From Pictodentalium vernedei (taxonomy: Eukaryota > Mollusca > Scaphopoda > Dentaliida > Dentaliidae): a stretch of DNA of 64,000 bases. The notes beneath the pieces are model-generated. The model ran no database searches, was not told the DNA's origin, and saw only the letters and a list, made by a program, of their open reading frames with translations. This document shows, in pieces, positions 13,001 through 28,000 of this stretch. The stretch spans positions 205,427,262-205,491,261 of the forward strand of contig CM062292.1 of the NCBI GenBank assembly GCA_031216915.1, in the 5' to 3' direction. Numbering within the stretch: the first letter of the stretch is position 1; each line of letters begins with the position of its first letter. Both the position numbers and the translations under genes were made by a program.

Positions 13001-16000
13001 CAATGTAATTGCAAGTGTTTGGGGGTCGAGAGTTTCGAACGAAAATGAAACAAGTTTATAAAATGTTTTGAAAGCACACAAAAATCAAAGAAAAACATTG
13101 AGTTCAGATGTCCAACAGTTTTATTGTAAATGTAAATATAAGGAAGGGGAGTGTGGTCGCTCAGTGGTTACGAAATTGGACCACGTGGTGGCACTGTAGC
13201 GCTGTGTACTAAGGCGTACTGCACCTCGACGGTGCACTTGTCTTCAATTAATGCTAATCCTGCTTGTGCGGAGGTAGTAAGTCGGGGCGTCTGACATTTG
13301 CTCGCTGCCGTTCGGTGGTTCTCTCCGGGTATTCCAGCGTCATCCACACGTAACAATGTCCGATAAGAGGTCACCCTGGTTGTCGAAAGTGTAGTTAAGC
13401 CCTAATATTAAAATAGCGAGCGCTCTAGCTCAGAGGTTAATGAACTTGACATTAAACTGAAAGTTTGGCGGTCGGCATTTTGTTTTTGGGTAAGAAACTT
13501 AATATTGCTGGGGGGTGTCTGCTTACTCATTGGTTAGACCATTGGACTTGAAACCGAAAGGTCGAGGTTTGATCCTGACACTCGCCACCTGCGACGCGTC
13601 CTTGGGCAACACATGTTATCTCTATCGATCACGTTGGGGCACGATGGCGCTGTGTACTGTGGCGTACTGCACGTCGATCGTGCACTTATCTTCAAACGCT
13701 GTTGGTTCTGCTTCTGCTGTGCAGAGATAGTGAGAAAATAAGTTGGAGAGTCTGACAGATGTTCACCGCTGCTCTGTGGTTCTTCCCGGGTACTCCGGCT
13801 TCCTCCACTGTTACATACCCAGACCGAAAGCGCCTGTGTGAATGGGTTAATTGATATGGCAATAGGGCCAGCGCGGAAGGATAAAACGATAAAACTCGTG
13901 CCATATCGATCAACCCATTCACACGCACGTGTCGTTCTGCGTTTATTATACGCCTTCACGTATATAAAAACAATTTTCAGAAGGACACGCAGCAATTCAT
14001 TTCACAACTATCAACAAAATAGAATACATTTTATCGCCAACCAAATTTGCAAGGGGAACCCGTGTTACTATTTCGTCCCCTGAGTTCCAGTGAGTTCTAT
14101 TTGCCTATTTGTACATATAACACATTGGAACCCACCGGACGATTTTTAGCTATCGCTAGAGATTCAAATTGAAATTACGGCGCACGATTTGTAGAAAATT
14201 CCAGTGAAATTTCGCTTTCATTTAAAAATAGTCTGCCAACGATTTCCGTTCCACATGTGTGCGGAAGGGATTTTCATTTTCCACATGGCTTAGTGTTGCT
14301 AAGAACAGGCTTATAAAAAAACACGACGTGGCATTGGTTATGGAAAGAGTCATTAAATCCCAGTAAACAAACACATAAGCCATGCAAGTGGTGTCTTTGA
14401 GTTCTTTTGTTGTTCTTTTGTTGTTCGTCAAGGAATGCAACGAGAAGACAGCTTGAGGTTTGCCCTCCTCCAATAGAAATATTGATTAACATCAGTGAAT
14501 CGCATACTCAATTTGAGAATTATGTTCACATTTGCCCATGTGGATAAAACGGATTTATCAGCACCTTTTATTCAATTTGCAAGACGAGATATACTCGACA
14601 GATGGACATTCTCAAACAACTGACAAAAAAGCTATTTGACAACTAAACCAACCGATCCATTACAGTTAAAACTGGAAGTCCTGTCACAAACTGTGCGCTT
14701 ATCTAGGCGTAATTGCGTGTAGGAGTTGCGCGCAATTGCCATATCGAATGACATTCTGCTTATCCATAGCAAACACAGGCAATTTTTCTGCCAATGGACC
14801 TTCGGGTTACCCGGAGGTCCATTGGCTGACACATTGCTTGTGCACCGGCCATATGTGCAGAATTTGATAGCTTTACTATGGTCATAACGCGTAGATTAAC
14901 GCGCAGATCGACGTACTATTTGTGCGCATTTCATGACAGGACGTCTAGTTTTAACTGTACGTGCGTCTAAAATTATGACGCTCAGTGGAAAGGTGAATGG
15001 ATTGGGCATTATATTTTTTATTTATCAAAATGTCAACCTGCAAATTTTTCCCATAATGCAACGATTGATTTAATCAAGTCAATCTTGTTTGGCAGAGATC
15101 AATGAGCTATGTCAAATAAGAATGAATTGGTTAAATTCCTAGTTGTATTATGTGAAGCAATTGCTGTTTGAAATTTCAGTCGCTTGTACAGTGCATTGCA
15201 TGGTAGCATATTTCTGACAAATACAAGAATGTATCAAGGATGACTACAAGAGTATGATGGATATCGATATAATTTCCTAATGTAGCGCCAAAATGGCATT
15301 TATCACGAATGGAGTAATCTTTACGTTTCAATTTTTTCACTGACGTCAATCATTGTTATTCATTGTAAAACAGGTAGACTATCCCACGCTTAATAGTTGG
15401 TTAGTTGTATATCCAACAGCCACATGTTGGATATTTTAATTTATTGAACTATCCAACAACAAAAAGTTTTTAAGTAGAGGATAAATGACGAGTTGATTTT
15501 GGACAGGCGAGAGAAAGTTCAGAAGACAGGGGATATCTACGCTGTTTTAGTGAATATTGGGAATTATGTCATGAGTGTGGACCTGACAGTTTTATTTTTC
15601 ACGACCGCTTGCACGAGTGAAAAATAATACTTTCAGGTCCACACGAATGAGGTAATTCCCGATATTCACTAAAATAGTGTAGATTTTCTTTTTATTATAT
15701 GCTACGTGACAATATTCAGCCCAAATCGACCGCAAACAGTTTGAAGAGAATAACAAAGATCTCGCAGATCGTTCCTTCGAGGAGATGTTCAAGGCGACGT
15801 CATGCGTCGAAGCGTAAAGTCATTTAGGAAGCTAATCAAAAAGTTCATCGTGTGGATCTGAAAGTATTATTTTATATAAAACTCCACACTCATGAGATAA
15901 TTTCTGATACTGACTAAAGTAGAGTAGATTTTATTTTTATTTTTTCGTCGTGTTAGAACCATAAGGTTCTATCTTCCACTGGAAGATAGAACCTTGTAGT

Positions 16001-19000
16001 TCTCACGCGACGATATGCTACGAGATATTTTATTGCACAATATTCAGCCCAATTCGACCCCAAATGCGTACGTTTCAAAACAATAACAAAGATCACCTTG
16101 TCGTTCCCAGGCGACGTGATGCGGTGAAGCGTGACATCATTTTGGAAGCTACTGAGGGATCTTCCTCGATATCCATCGAGTCGATGGATATCGAGAAATA
16201 TTTTTTAGATAATTTGAGATAATTCACAGGCTATCATATAATAAATGTAAAATATCCAACAGTTAGCTGTTGGATATACAAATTTATTACACGTCCATTA
16301 AACTTTAAGCCCTTATATTTTACGCAATCGCCGCTATGGCATAAATGTTTCTGTATTCAGCTGGCGATGTACAAGCCGGAACTTTTTTCCAGCACCGTTT
16401 ATACCAGTTCCTTTCCCGTCGAGTCATTAGATACGCTTAGAAAAGTTTCCAAATTTCGTTATACCATTATCGATCGTCTGTCGCGTAGTGTGAAAATGAA
16501 AACATCCAAATCAAAATAAAGTCGGTTCACAAAAAAATTGGTTAACCAAAAATTAGATACTATTAAATAAAAACAATCATATCCAACCACAACATTAACC
16601 CACTCTCGGGCTGTCTCGGTTGCGGATCCCGTTATATCTAAATTGGTAAACTTTATTTCGGTAAATCTTCAGACATCCTGACATGCTTCGAACGTCTTTT
16701 AAAAAGTTTCTCCCAGCTGTTTTGCAAATCTGCCCAAATTTGTACTTATATTTTTACTAACAGTAATAGCCACCAAATAATGGTTAGGCGTGAATAGACA
16801 CCAACCGAAGAGAAACAGCGATACGAATTTCAACAAACACGCCCAATAGAAAGATAACGAATGTAATTCAGACTTGTTTGATGGATCCAGTTGATCAGTA
16901 CAGCTTCAAAGAAAACAAACGGACTCTTCTCCGTTGGGTTTAAACATCGGAATTAAAATATGTTTATTTAACTGAATTTTAATTCATGGGATGTGTAATA
17001 AACAGAGAACGCGATGTACGTTTGAATCGGTGGGTGTTTTACCGAACGAGTTGGAATGGCCTACGACTCTCGGGAAATATGACAACGCCATTCCAACTCA
17101 TTATGTTAAACACCCACCGATTCAAACACACATCGCGTTCTGTCTATATCCAACAGTCAGCTGTTGGACATGCCACTATCCAACTATTGAGCATACGATA
17201 GTCACATACAGAACGTGTAGAGTTTATTATCACTAGATCACCCACAGAGTGGAGATTCCACCCGAGCAATAATTGCAAATTTGTTGCAAAGCATAACCAG
17301 CACCAGCAAAGTTTCAGCCAATGGACCTCCGGGTTAAACCCGGAGGCCCATTGGCTGAAACATTGCTTGTGTTTTTTGCCGACATATCCAAAATTTGAAA
17401 GTTATAGCTTGGGTGATAACTCCACTCCGCGGGTGATTTAGTTACAATCCACTCTCCACGTACTGTATATATCAATGAATAACAATGGATGATGTCAGCA
17501 AACGTTTTCAAATGAAAGAGCAAAAACTGACATTGGATATCAAAATATTACCTGTGTTAAAATCGTGAATTTTTGTTATTCTGTTGGTGCCATATTGATT
17601 GAAATTTTTATCTGGCTGGTAATCGTAGCGAACGAGGTTCGCATCGTAATCATAGTATTCCTGAAAGGCAAAAATGATAAGTTCAGATGAAAGAGGATTG
17701 TTGAAGGGGAACATTCACAAACCGCGTTTATGTTACTATGAAGGGTATGGACAGTGGTGCAATGTTTTTTGCATGCAGGACCCAATCCTAACAAACGTTT
17801 TCTGTTGTATTTTTCAGAAATCATTTTTTAGGCTTGGGAATGTAAATAACTAAAATAAATCATTAGTATTTTAACTGGTAGAATGCTGGAAGCCCATATT
17901 TGGGCTTTATTCTGAAGTACGGCTACCACAGCTTGAAGGCTCACATTCAGTGGATGTGCTTTGTATTATCTTTGAAGTGATGTTATTTAGTCTATGAGGG
18001 TTTGACTTGTTGCAATTATGAGAGAGTAACAAGGCAAAGACCTGTGTTGAAGTTGTGATGGCCAAAAATAATTTAGCACTCTACCAGTTAAACGACGTGG
18101 TGATTCGTCGATTGTTAAATCTTTGGCATGAGTGTTCGCACACGTTTGTTTCAACTGAATAGTTCCGCGAGGTCATTTGAGTCCCAAAGCCGAAAAAACA
18201 CGCGACACCCTCCGGGAATAGGAAACAATCGAGATAAAAGCACTTTGAACAGAAATTATCCATTCAATTCGCCCTACCTGACACTTGTAGAATTCAGTTA
18301 TGCTTGCATCGCTAATGCTGTTCTGTTTTTATAACTGTGTCTATTGAGAGAAAACAGCTCCAAATGAGCGTTAAGCTTGTTGCCGTATTCGCGGTATTAC
18401 TTCTGTGGAACTATTTATTTATGTTGTTTAAACTCAATTTCTTTGATAGATTTTTATGTTTTAAAGGGTAGAAAAGGCCATTGTGACACTGAATAAGAGG
18501 TTGGAACTTCAAAAACGGCATTGAAATGTACTGCCGGCTACTTTGAAATTGTATCCATTCACAACATGCATCGATTTTAATGCAACACACATTGTTGAGA
18601 AAAATAAAAGATGGTAGGGTCAGATATATTTTTAATCCAACTGTATAAAATAAAAAGTATGTGACTTGTACTGTCTTTTTAATGTTTAGTCTTCCGCTAG
18701 TTGTTAACGGAATAAAAATAAACTTTTTGAAGTTTGAATAATCTGTTTGCTGAATAGAACTACAGGAATATGAAACAGTAAATGGGATTTGTATTCTACT
18801 GAGACAGCGATAATTCACTAACTAAATTCATATAATTTCGGGTCCTTTACTAATCACAGGACAGGCTAGGAAACTGCATGTGTATCATGTGCTCTCCTTC
18901 AGTAGCCTTATACCCATCCGATTTACAGCTCGAATCCATCCCACTATGCAGATGGAAGACGAACGTTAACTGGTAGAGTGCTGGAAGCCCATATTTGGGC

Positions 19001-22000
19001 TTTATTCTGAAGTGTCGGTATCACAACTTAAAGGCTTCATATTCAGTAGATGTTCCACATATCACTTTTGAAGTGAAATTATTTAGTCTGTTAAGATTTG
19101 CCTTGTTACAATTTATGGGAGAGTGCCTATTGGCACTCTCCCATAAATTATAACAAGGCAAAGATATGTGAACAAATTTTGATGACTAAAAATAATTCAG
19201 CACTCCACCAGTTAAGGAAATGTTTCACTGTTGGAGTATTACGGACAAGAAAATCACAATTATACTTTATCAACATGTGATGATATAATATTGTGTATGC
19301 TTTCTATATATATTATGCTGAATCCCACTGAACTGTACAGAATTGTCTATCGGCAAGTACCTATCCAACGTATTAAAAAACACATATCGTCCTTGGGAGC
19401 ACCAGGCGCCAGATGCAATGCTGAAGCAATCCCATAGCCGGTTCCCAACTAAATAGCCTAATATTGTATAGTCCACCGATGCTATTAGAGCACGTTGACT
19501 TGCCAAATTAAGCAGGTGGTATGATAATGATGCATACAAGGTACGATATTGGATAGCAAGAGGCATAAATCAAAATTATGCTTTATCAACATGTGATGAT
19601 ATAATAATGTGTTTGCCTTCTATATACATTATGCTGAATCCCACTGAATTGTACAAAATTGTCTATCGGCAAGTACCTATACCACTTATTAAAAAAGACA
19701 TATCGTCCTTGGAAGCACCAGGCGCCATATGCAATGCGGAAACATTGCAAATGGCGCATTATAAGTTACAGGACGTTTACTTGCCAAGTATGGTGTCATG
19801 TGAGGCGAAGTGAGATTAATATTAGGCGAGGCCGTAGGCCGAGCCTAATATTGATCGCGCTGAGCCATACCTGGCAAGTAAACGTCATGCAACGTATTTA
19901 TTATGCCACCAAACGAATTAAATAATAAATTAAAAGAGGACGATCAAGTTCCGTGTGTCGAAAATGTTGCCACAATGAAATGTCTTTTATTTGTATGAAA
20001 ATAGGTGAAAACTTGAGGTGGGAAAATTAATTCGGAAACAAAATGGCGCACAGCAGATGGGTGTATAGGCTCATACATGGTCACTGGCAGTGTATGGACT
20101 CAATCCCATAGCCGGTTGCCCACTAAATAACCTAATATTGCATAGCCCACCGATGCTATTAGAGCACTTTGATTTGTCAAATTAAGCAGGTGGCATGACA
20201 ATGATGCATATACGGTACGATATGGGGTAGTTAGGGGCATACATTGTTTTCCTATCTCATTTTTTGTCAGAAATCGGACAAATTGTTCAAAGCAAACGTT
20301 TATCACCGTCTGCTGTAATTGATCGTCTGGCGCAACGAATTTCTAATCTGAAGACAATACTTGACAGTTGCGATGTTTTTGGTAACTTTCGGTACTCCTC
20401 TTCCCGGTTCAATTTAAATTGGTAAATCGATGGTACAGTTCTCGACGTCACCAATATGAGTTGTCGTTATCGCCGATCACGACCTGTTCAGGCTACAGTC
20501 AGCCCTTTATCGTTCCAGATCGTGCGGAGAAGGGAAGGAATCACTAGAACAGTTTCAGACAATGAAGTCACGTAATAAATTGAGAACGCTATTGGCTGAA
20601 ATGGCTTATTAACAGAATTGTGGTCGTAAAGGTGGTATTTTAATCGAGCGGATTGCGATACGTTTCTTGTATTGTTGCAAGAAATTTCATGGATGGAGGT
20701 TTTATTAAAAGAATATTGAAAGCTCTAGACTGGATCAATAAACAAAAATGAAAATAGCACATGAGACAGTATGAGCGGGGGTGGGGGTGGGGGGGGAGCA
20801 CAGGGCCAAAAAAACATATATCACCGGGAAATACACCGAATGGGGTGGACTCGGAGATAATTTTCGTTTTTCAAACCTTATGAACGTTGCTTTCTTTTAT
20901 CTGCGCGATCAGTGGTTGTTCACATAGATGGCGTTTTATGATGGAATTTTTGTCTCATCTGCGACCCTCATTCGGCCATGATGGTTGCGACGGGGGAGGT
21001 GGGGTGTGTCTAGGGCAGTTCGGCAAATGAGAAACCATTTTGATTTTTCAAACGGGAAGAATACCGCTTCCTTGCACCTGAACGATCACTGCCAGACTAA
21101 ATTGCTGGTATATCGAAATGCCCTCCAAGGAGGGCATTTCAATATACAGCCAACCTTTCCAATCATATTCTTTTCGCCTTTTGGTCAATTCCACGAAATT
21201 TCAAGTACGAATAGGTGTTTGGCTGCATCAATTCGGCAGGCCCCTTATATAGGGGCGGGACACCGGGAATTCTCCATTTGGATAATAGGGCCAGTCCGCC
21301 TATGGGTATAGTATGCAATGGTTTCGCTTTTCATTTCCATAAGTGAGATTCTAAAGTGTCGTGGGTAGAAAAGCAGAAATAGTCACGACCTGGTCGAAAT
21401 TTCTGTGATGAAAATAGAGTACACTGCATGATCGATAGTTATTCCACGAGTGAAACTCCCACGCCGCTATTGTATTAGTGGTCATTCATGTAGTGGTGGC
21501 AGTACGTTAAACATCTACTAATGATTTTGATGTCGGAAAATCATTTCGGTCTTGTTTCTTCTTTTCTTCGTATGGAAACAGCCATCCTGTCAATTGTGTA
21601 ACATGCCATTGAACCAGAACTCAACATGCACAATGGAGTACTCGAACTTGAGATCAAAAGACTAAGTTCGATCCTGATCCAAGTCATCTGAATTGTGTCC
21701 TTGGGCAAGACACCTAACGCATTGAAGCCGAAAGACCGCTTCTCCTGTCCAGTATCGTAATACGACATCAATTTATAAAGCAGATAGTTGCTCAGTGAAT
21801 TTGTGCGATAGACCAATCAAGATTTTCAACGTGCAGTCTTGGGACTGCACGTTGAAAATATTGACTGACCTTTCCCCTAGTAACGAATATACACTCTACC
21901 AGAAGAAGGATCTGAACTGGCATGGAATATTCTATCAGGGTTCAAAGGTTAATCCTATTTACCAAAATGGGTGCATGGTGGCGCAGCATGCAGAGACGTA

Positions 22001-25000
22001 CTGCGCGTTGATGATACACATTACTTCAGTCAATACTGAGAAGGCCTGTGCGGTAATGTTAGTTGGAGAATTGGCCAGTTTCTTGTCGCTGCTCTGTGGT
22101 TTTGACCTGTTATCTCGCATACCTCTACTCATAAAACTACCCCACAAGATATATGACCCTAGCCGTGGAAAGTGTTGTTAAACTAAAATAAGTTTATAAG
22201 CATGCACTACAAAATGACTTTACTGCATCTTGCATAATCCCTTGGATATCTGTGAAAAGCAATATTCCGAAACGTATGCAGAAATAAGCTCCATCCACGG
22301 AGGATGCGCACGAGCAATATAAAATGGTTATCAGCTAAACTGGTTTAGATATATTTCACACATACCTTTACCCATCCGAGTGCTTTCATTTCCGGCTTGA
22401 CGATTTCTGACTCAAATGAGAAATAATTTGGAGGCGTGGGAAGAGGTAACAAATTCTTTCTTCCTGGACAATAAGCGCCTTTTGGAACCTTTAAAGAGAA
22501 AAAGACATTAAAACAGTATTTCAATAAAATGCACTGACGAATGCAGAAATATTTAATGAGGTTTCGGGCTAAAGTTCAATGGAGAGGAATGCTTCAGTTC
22601 GTTTAATTTCAAGTCACATGACATGTCGTCGTGTGAGAACCATAAGGCTCTATCTTCCAGTGTAAGATAGAACCTTATGGTTCTCACACGAAAATGTATT
22701 GTCGACGGGGAGACGCGGTGTAACTGCGGATAGGATGAAAATGTTATGAAAATGATTTGGGTATGGCGCATTTGCACGAAAAAGAGAAATAGGAAAATTG
22801 TTGTATTCCGTAGAGGTGTCGCGAAGATGAACGATTGTGGGGGTGGAGAGGGGCTGCCAGGTGTAAACCTGATTTATCGATGGTTCAAGTTCCCACTGAC
22901 CACAATTCCAACTGTATCATCAAGGGATGCCTTTGTCGAAGCCATGCCTTGATGATGTAGTTGGAGTATTAGTCACTCGGGATTATAGTTTTAAACCTCA
23001 GAACTTCTTGGAAGTTTATTAGGGAATAAATAAAATATACATGTAGTAGTCGTGACGCAACTTCCTATTAAATTGAGGCGTAAGGTACTGGTAACCCAAA
23101 CTGATCTTATTGGGCCCCCAACAGCATGAACCTGGTACTACAGCCTGCCTTTTCTATGACAGACTGTGTTTGAGACGCAAGTCCAAGTATCAAATCTAGT
23201 CTTTTTAGAAAGTACATGATTACAGCAAGAGAGATTTGATATCTTAGGCCCCAATCCTAACGAAGATGTCCCCAGTGGAAAAAAATATTGGGGGGGGGGG
23301 GGCAAAATCCCAACCCCCTTTAGTAACATTTATCTTCCCGTCGATGATTCGTTGATGTTCTGGTTGTCCCTGGAGCATTTGTAAAGCTTCCGCAGGTTCA
23401 GTAAACACATGAAGGTCTGTCGCTGGGACATTTAGCGAGTGTTGTTGCTTTTAAAGATAGTGAGCGTTGGTAATCATGTGGAATAGTCAGGCCCTCACAA
23501 AAATGTCCATTCGTGCCACAGAAGGCTCATGACACGGATTCTCGTTAATACCGCGAATATGAACGTAGCTTCTGGAATCTTTGAGGAACAAACGCCCAGT
23601 AACAGTGCAAAGAGGGGGGGGGATCTCTCTACCGCCCTATGTCCTGTATCCGCCATTTCTATTATGTTTTATATAAATTTTTCGTTCAGAGAAGGAAGGT
23701 AAGCTCCTATCTCCGTTTCTGTTCGTACGTCGAAACAAAATTTAAGAAAGTGAAATGCACAATTATCCCAAAGGACATATTGCAACGCCGCGAACGGATG
23801 TGTTGCTAATATGGCGATTAGGGTGTTCAGCAATTTCAACCGAAAAATCTGTCGTAAAATGATGAGGTGAGTTACAAAGTAATGTGTGGGTGGTTTTTGT
23901 ATTTTATTTTTTTTTTATATTCATGCAAAAAAAAATATAAGAACACAAACCTCAAATTCGCGTGGACTGTAAAAGGTGGCCCTGAAATCAGCGAATTCAT
24001 AGTAATGTTCAAAATTTCGATACATAGTCGGACTTTGGTACACCTTCCCGTAAACATGTGCTCGTACTGGAACCCTCTCTCCTGAACCAATAGAAGCGTT
24101 CCACGAGGAGGCTAAATCAGAGAAAAAATACAAATGTATCAAGAACAGAAAGCACATTCCGAACAATATATATGTCATTGTGTTTATGCACAAAAAGTTG
24201 TATCAGAGTCGAGCTCTTGTTTAGAAAGGCGACTTTGTCGAGATGTGGCCTAAATAACAAGAGCGAGACTCTGATACAACATTTTGTACATGTACAGTAT
24301 GATGATCATAGATTTATGCTGCAATTCTCAACTGCAGTGCCAATGACTTGATGAACTAGCCTTTCAGTTTCAGATTTCATTTTCACATGAAACGCAGGTT
24401 GTTTCACCTGTCAGTTGTATACGACTGCCTTGAACTTCGCCGGACAAATTTAATGTTAATTTGTTCAACATTCCGTCGAACCTGTGCGCTGTAAACGGCG
24501 TGTTGCTTCAATATGAATGCTTCTAGTGAAACATAAAAGTAATGTGGTTTAATAATTTAATACTTTATACGTTAAGATGAGTTTCCTCCCCTTTCATATA
24601 GAAACGTATTCGGTCTTTCGCAAGCTCCTTTTAAAAGCGTGTAATGTTCTTTAAATAGTAACGCAAACAAATTGTTACTAAGCATGCGCTTTTATAATGG
24701 AGTTTAGGGCTGCAGGGTATATCGATAAACCGATACATACCGGTATTCAAACCAGTATCGATTGAATACCAGTGTAATTGCAAAAATATCAGTTCGAATA
24801 CCGTGTAGCCCTACTGCAGTTGCAAGATACAAATTTTATATCGGGGATCCCTGATGCACGGTGAATTCAACACACACTTATTGTAAGATAAAAACTATTA
24901 TTTCACCGAAAGCTTTCAAATAAACTATTCAGTGTTAAAAAAAGTACCAAAGAGTATTGTGATTCATTCTTGAAAAACACAAAAATCACGGGCTACTTTT

Positions 25001-28000
25001 TCTAACCGCCTTGACACGCATGCGCGAAAGTCCGAGTGGTGCGATTGTCAAACTTTACTATAGAAACTAACGGGAAAATAATTAAAGTTGAGATTATGAT
25101 TATTTTTAGAACAGATCGACGTAATTCATGAAGTGCATGACAAATGTCTCCCAATCATGTACGGTTTATATTGATAACGTTATGTCCTCTAATTCTAGTT
25201 TCCTTTGAGGTTTATCTCTTTTCGTCCTGTAAAATATTGAAAAACGGCTTAGTGAGCCTTGTTTAATCTTGAATTATTATATTTGTGGTCAGAGTAAAAG
25301 CCGAACCGGGCATCGTTACATAATAATCAAAGACGGAACCTTGCAAATTAAATAAGTGTTTATTTTCCTACTTCCATTTCTCTTTGAAAGAATTGTTTTT
25401 AACTCTGCTGAGGTTTCAGAGATGTGTTTTCTATTCGGCTACCACCTTGACAACATACGGATTATCGCACTTATGGTCGTAATACAGTTTAATTACCTGT
25501 ATTATTCGACAGTCAACAAGCAGAGATAAACGAATTTATATTCTCGCAAAAGAGAGAATTTATAGTTGAGATTGTTAAGAAAGATAAACCAAACCTGGCA
25601 ACGGCTACACATGACACTTTATCCATACTGAAATATAGACTGGTTGAGGGCTAGATTTTTTTTTGTGGTCTAAATTTGTTAATCAAAACTTGTTTTAGTA
25701 CAAATCATTGGAGAGTGCCCGCAGGCACTCTCCAATAATTTGCAATATAACAAACTTTTACAAACAAAATATTATTTGCATTTGACTGAAGAGGAACACG
25801 CGCAAGGAAATGTTGGCCTTTGCTCTGGTATCCTCATTTTTTTAAACCTCTGATAGTGGCTTCTAGCACTCAACCTACGAAGATTAGAGAGTATACTTTT
25901 TGGACTGATATGACCGGAGGGATAGGGTTGGGTTGTGAAGTGCGGGTGGCTTGCGTGACGTTGTGAGATTCATTATGTATTATATTCCACTTGAGTAACG
26001 GGGGATATACATAATAGTATGGAAGTAACTGATCTGGTGTTCTGTATTCCGTTGAGAGATTTGTGGGAAAGTTAACTCCCCTTAATTTTCTAAAGTTATC
26101 GATAAATGTAACACTAAGGGTATGAGAATTTGATAAAAGCAGAATTTTGAAATGTTAGCGCAGTTGTATCTTTGATGTGCGCATCATTTCTCAAACTTCG
26201 GGCATTTTCTTCTGGAGAAGTATAAAAATACAACAGTTTGAACATTTGTCTATCATTCTCTGTTTAAACCCATTTAAAAATACGATGTCGGCGATTTCAC
26301 CAACTTTTGATGGTCTGTAACTTTTTTCTGTTCCTTATATCAACACTGACATATAATACAGACACCGTCCTTTCCATTCATATCATTGTCTAGGAGGTAA
26401 GATTTACTCATTTTCCCTGGGAAGAAGAAAACACTTGCAAATTACTGAAAGAACACATTCACTAAACAAAGAGCCAAAGTGGGCATTTACTTAATTGATT
26501 CTAATTAGCTTACCATAAAAAGTAAAGTTTTCTTTTGTAACGTTTAATCAACGAAAAAAACAGACAGTTCATAGAGTTTTCGTCTACTAAAAGTAATAAA
26601 AGGAAACTTCCCTTTATTTTCTACTGATGTCATACGAGTTTTCTCTACAATTACATGTTTCGTAACCCTTTGAATCCTGGTGGTATCGTCAACGTCAGTT
26701 CAAAGACAGCAACATGAAGAATCCATATTCATTATCTTGGGGTAGACCAATTCATGTTTTCAGTACCCCACACATTAACTTGGCGGCCATTCTTCTTAAT
26801 AAAATTATGACGTATCATGGTCTTTGGCCGGAAAAGCTCACCCACGAGTTCAAAGGGTTTATTGGGCCTTCTGCGCCTGTCTAATAATGTCAGAGGAGAT
26901 AACTTTATCGAAAGGCGATTTTCGTGATGAGATAAGTCAGGTGTGTTGATGGGAGCACATTAGTCGCATACCACGGAGGTGACAAATTAGAGGCGTTGAT
27001 TGGCTCTCATTGAAACGGAATCCAGAACACCAGATCACTTTTGGTCATAGTTGTCATTTTATTACAAATCCATTCAACTTTAAACCCTTGTATTTAACGG
27101 AATTGCCGCTATAGCATACAACATTATGTATTCACTGGGCGATGTACAAGCCGGAACTATTTTCCAAGTACCGTTCATACTAGTTCCTTTCCCATCGAGT
27201 CATGCTTCAAAAAGTTTCCAAATTTCATCATCAGTTATCGACAGTCTGTCACATGGTGTGAAAATGAAAACCTCTAAAGTAAAATAAAGTCGGTTCACAA
27301 AAAAAAATAGTTAACCAAAAATGAGATAATATTTAAAAAAAACAAAAACAATCATTTCCAACCAGAACATTAACCAAGACCCGTGGCTGCCTCGTTTTGT
27401 GGTTCCGTTATATCTAAATTGGTCAACTTTATTTCGGTAAGTCTTCGTACATCTTGACATGCTTCGAACTTCTTTTAAAAATGTTTCTCCCAGCTGTTTT
27501 GCAAATCTGCACAAATTTGTACTTGTATTTTTACTAACAGTAATAGCCACCAAATGGTTAGGCGTGAATGGGCAACAGCCGAAGAGAAACAGCGATACGA
27601 ATTTCAACAAAGACTGGTTCCGAAAAGGTTGTTTTGATTTTTTATCGATACATTTGATCTGTACATCTTCAGTCAAAACAAACAGACTCTTCACCTTTGG
27701 GTTTAAACATCGGAATTAAAATTTGTTTTTTTAAATGACTTTTAATGCATGGGTTGTGTAATAAACACAGAACTCGATGTGTGTTTGAATCGCTGGGTGT
27801 TTTACATATCTCGTTGGAATGGCGTAATCATATTTCGCGAGAGCCGTACGCGTTCTGTCTATTTATTATATTTCCTTTCAGCCTGGTAAAACACATGAAA
27901 AATAAAAGAAATAGGCCCACATACGAACTGAATTCCTGAATACGTTGAGTGAATAGTAGTATTCTATTATGACATTAATGAATATATAACGTCATAACCG

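Noticed and set aside
18411..18818. 135-codon minus-strand frame
   Set aside because: No motif, no splice borders, AT-rich composition consistent with chance.
19686..20306. CRISPR-like array from repeated palindromes
   Set aside because: The repeats are transposon hairpins and duplications without regular spacers; the genome is animal.
27311..27694. 127-codon frame in repeat M as a gene
   Set aside because: The sister copy at 16289-17150 breaks the frame, so no sign of protein-level constraint.
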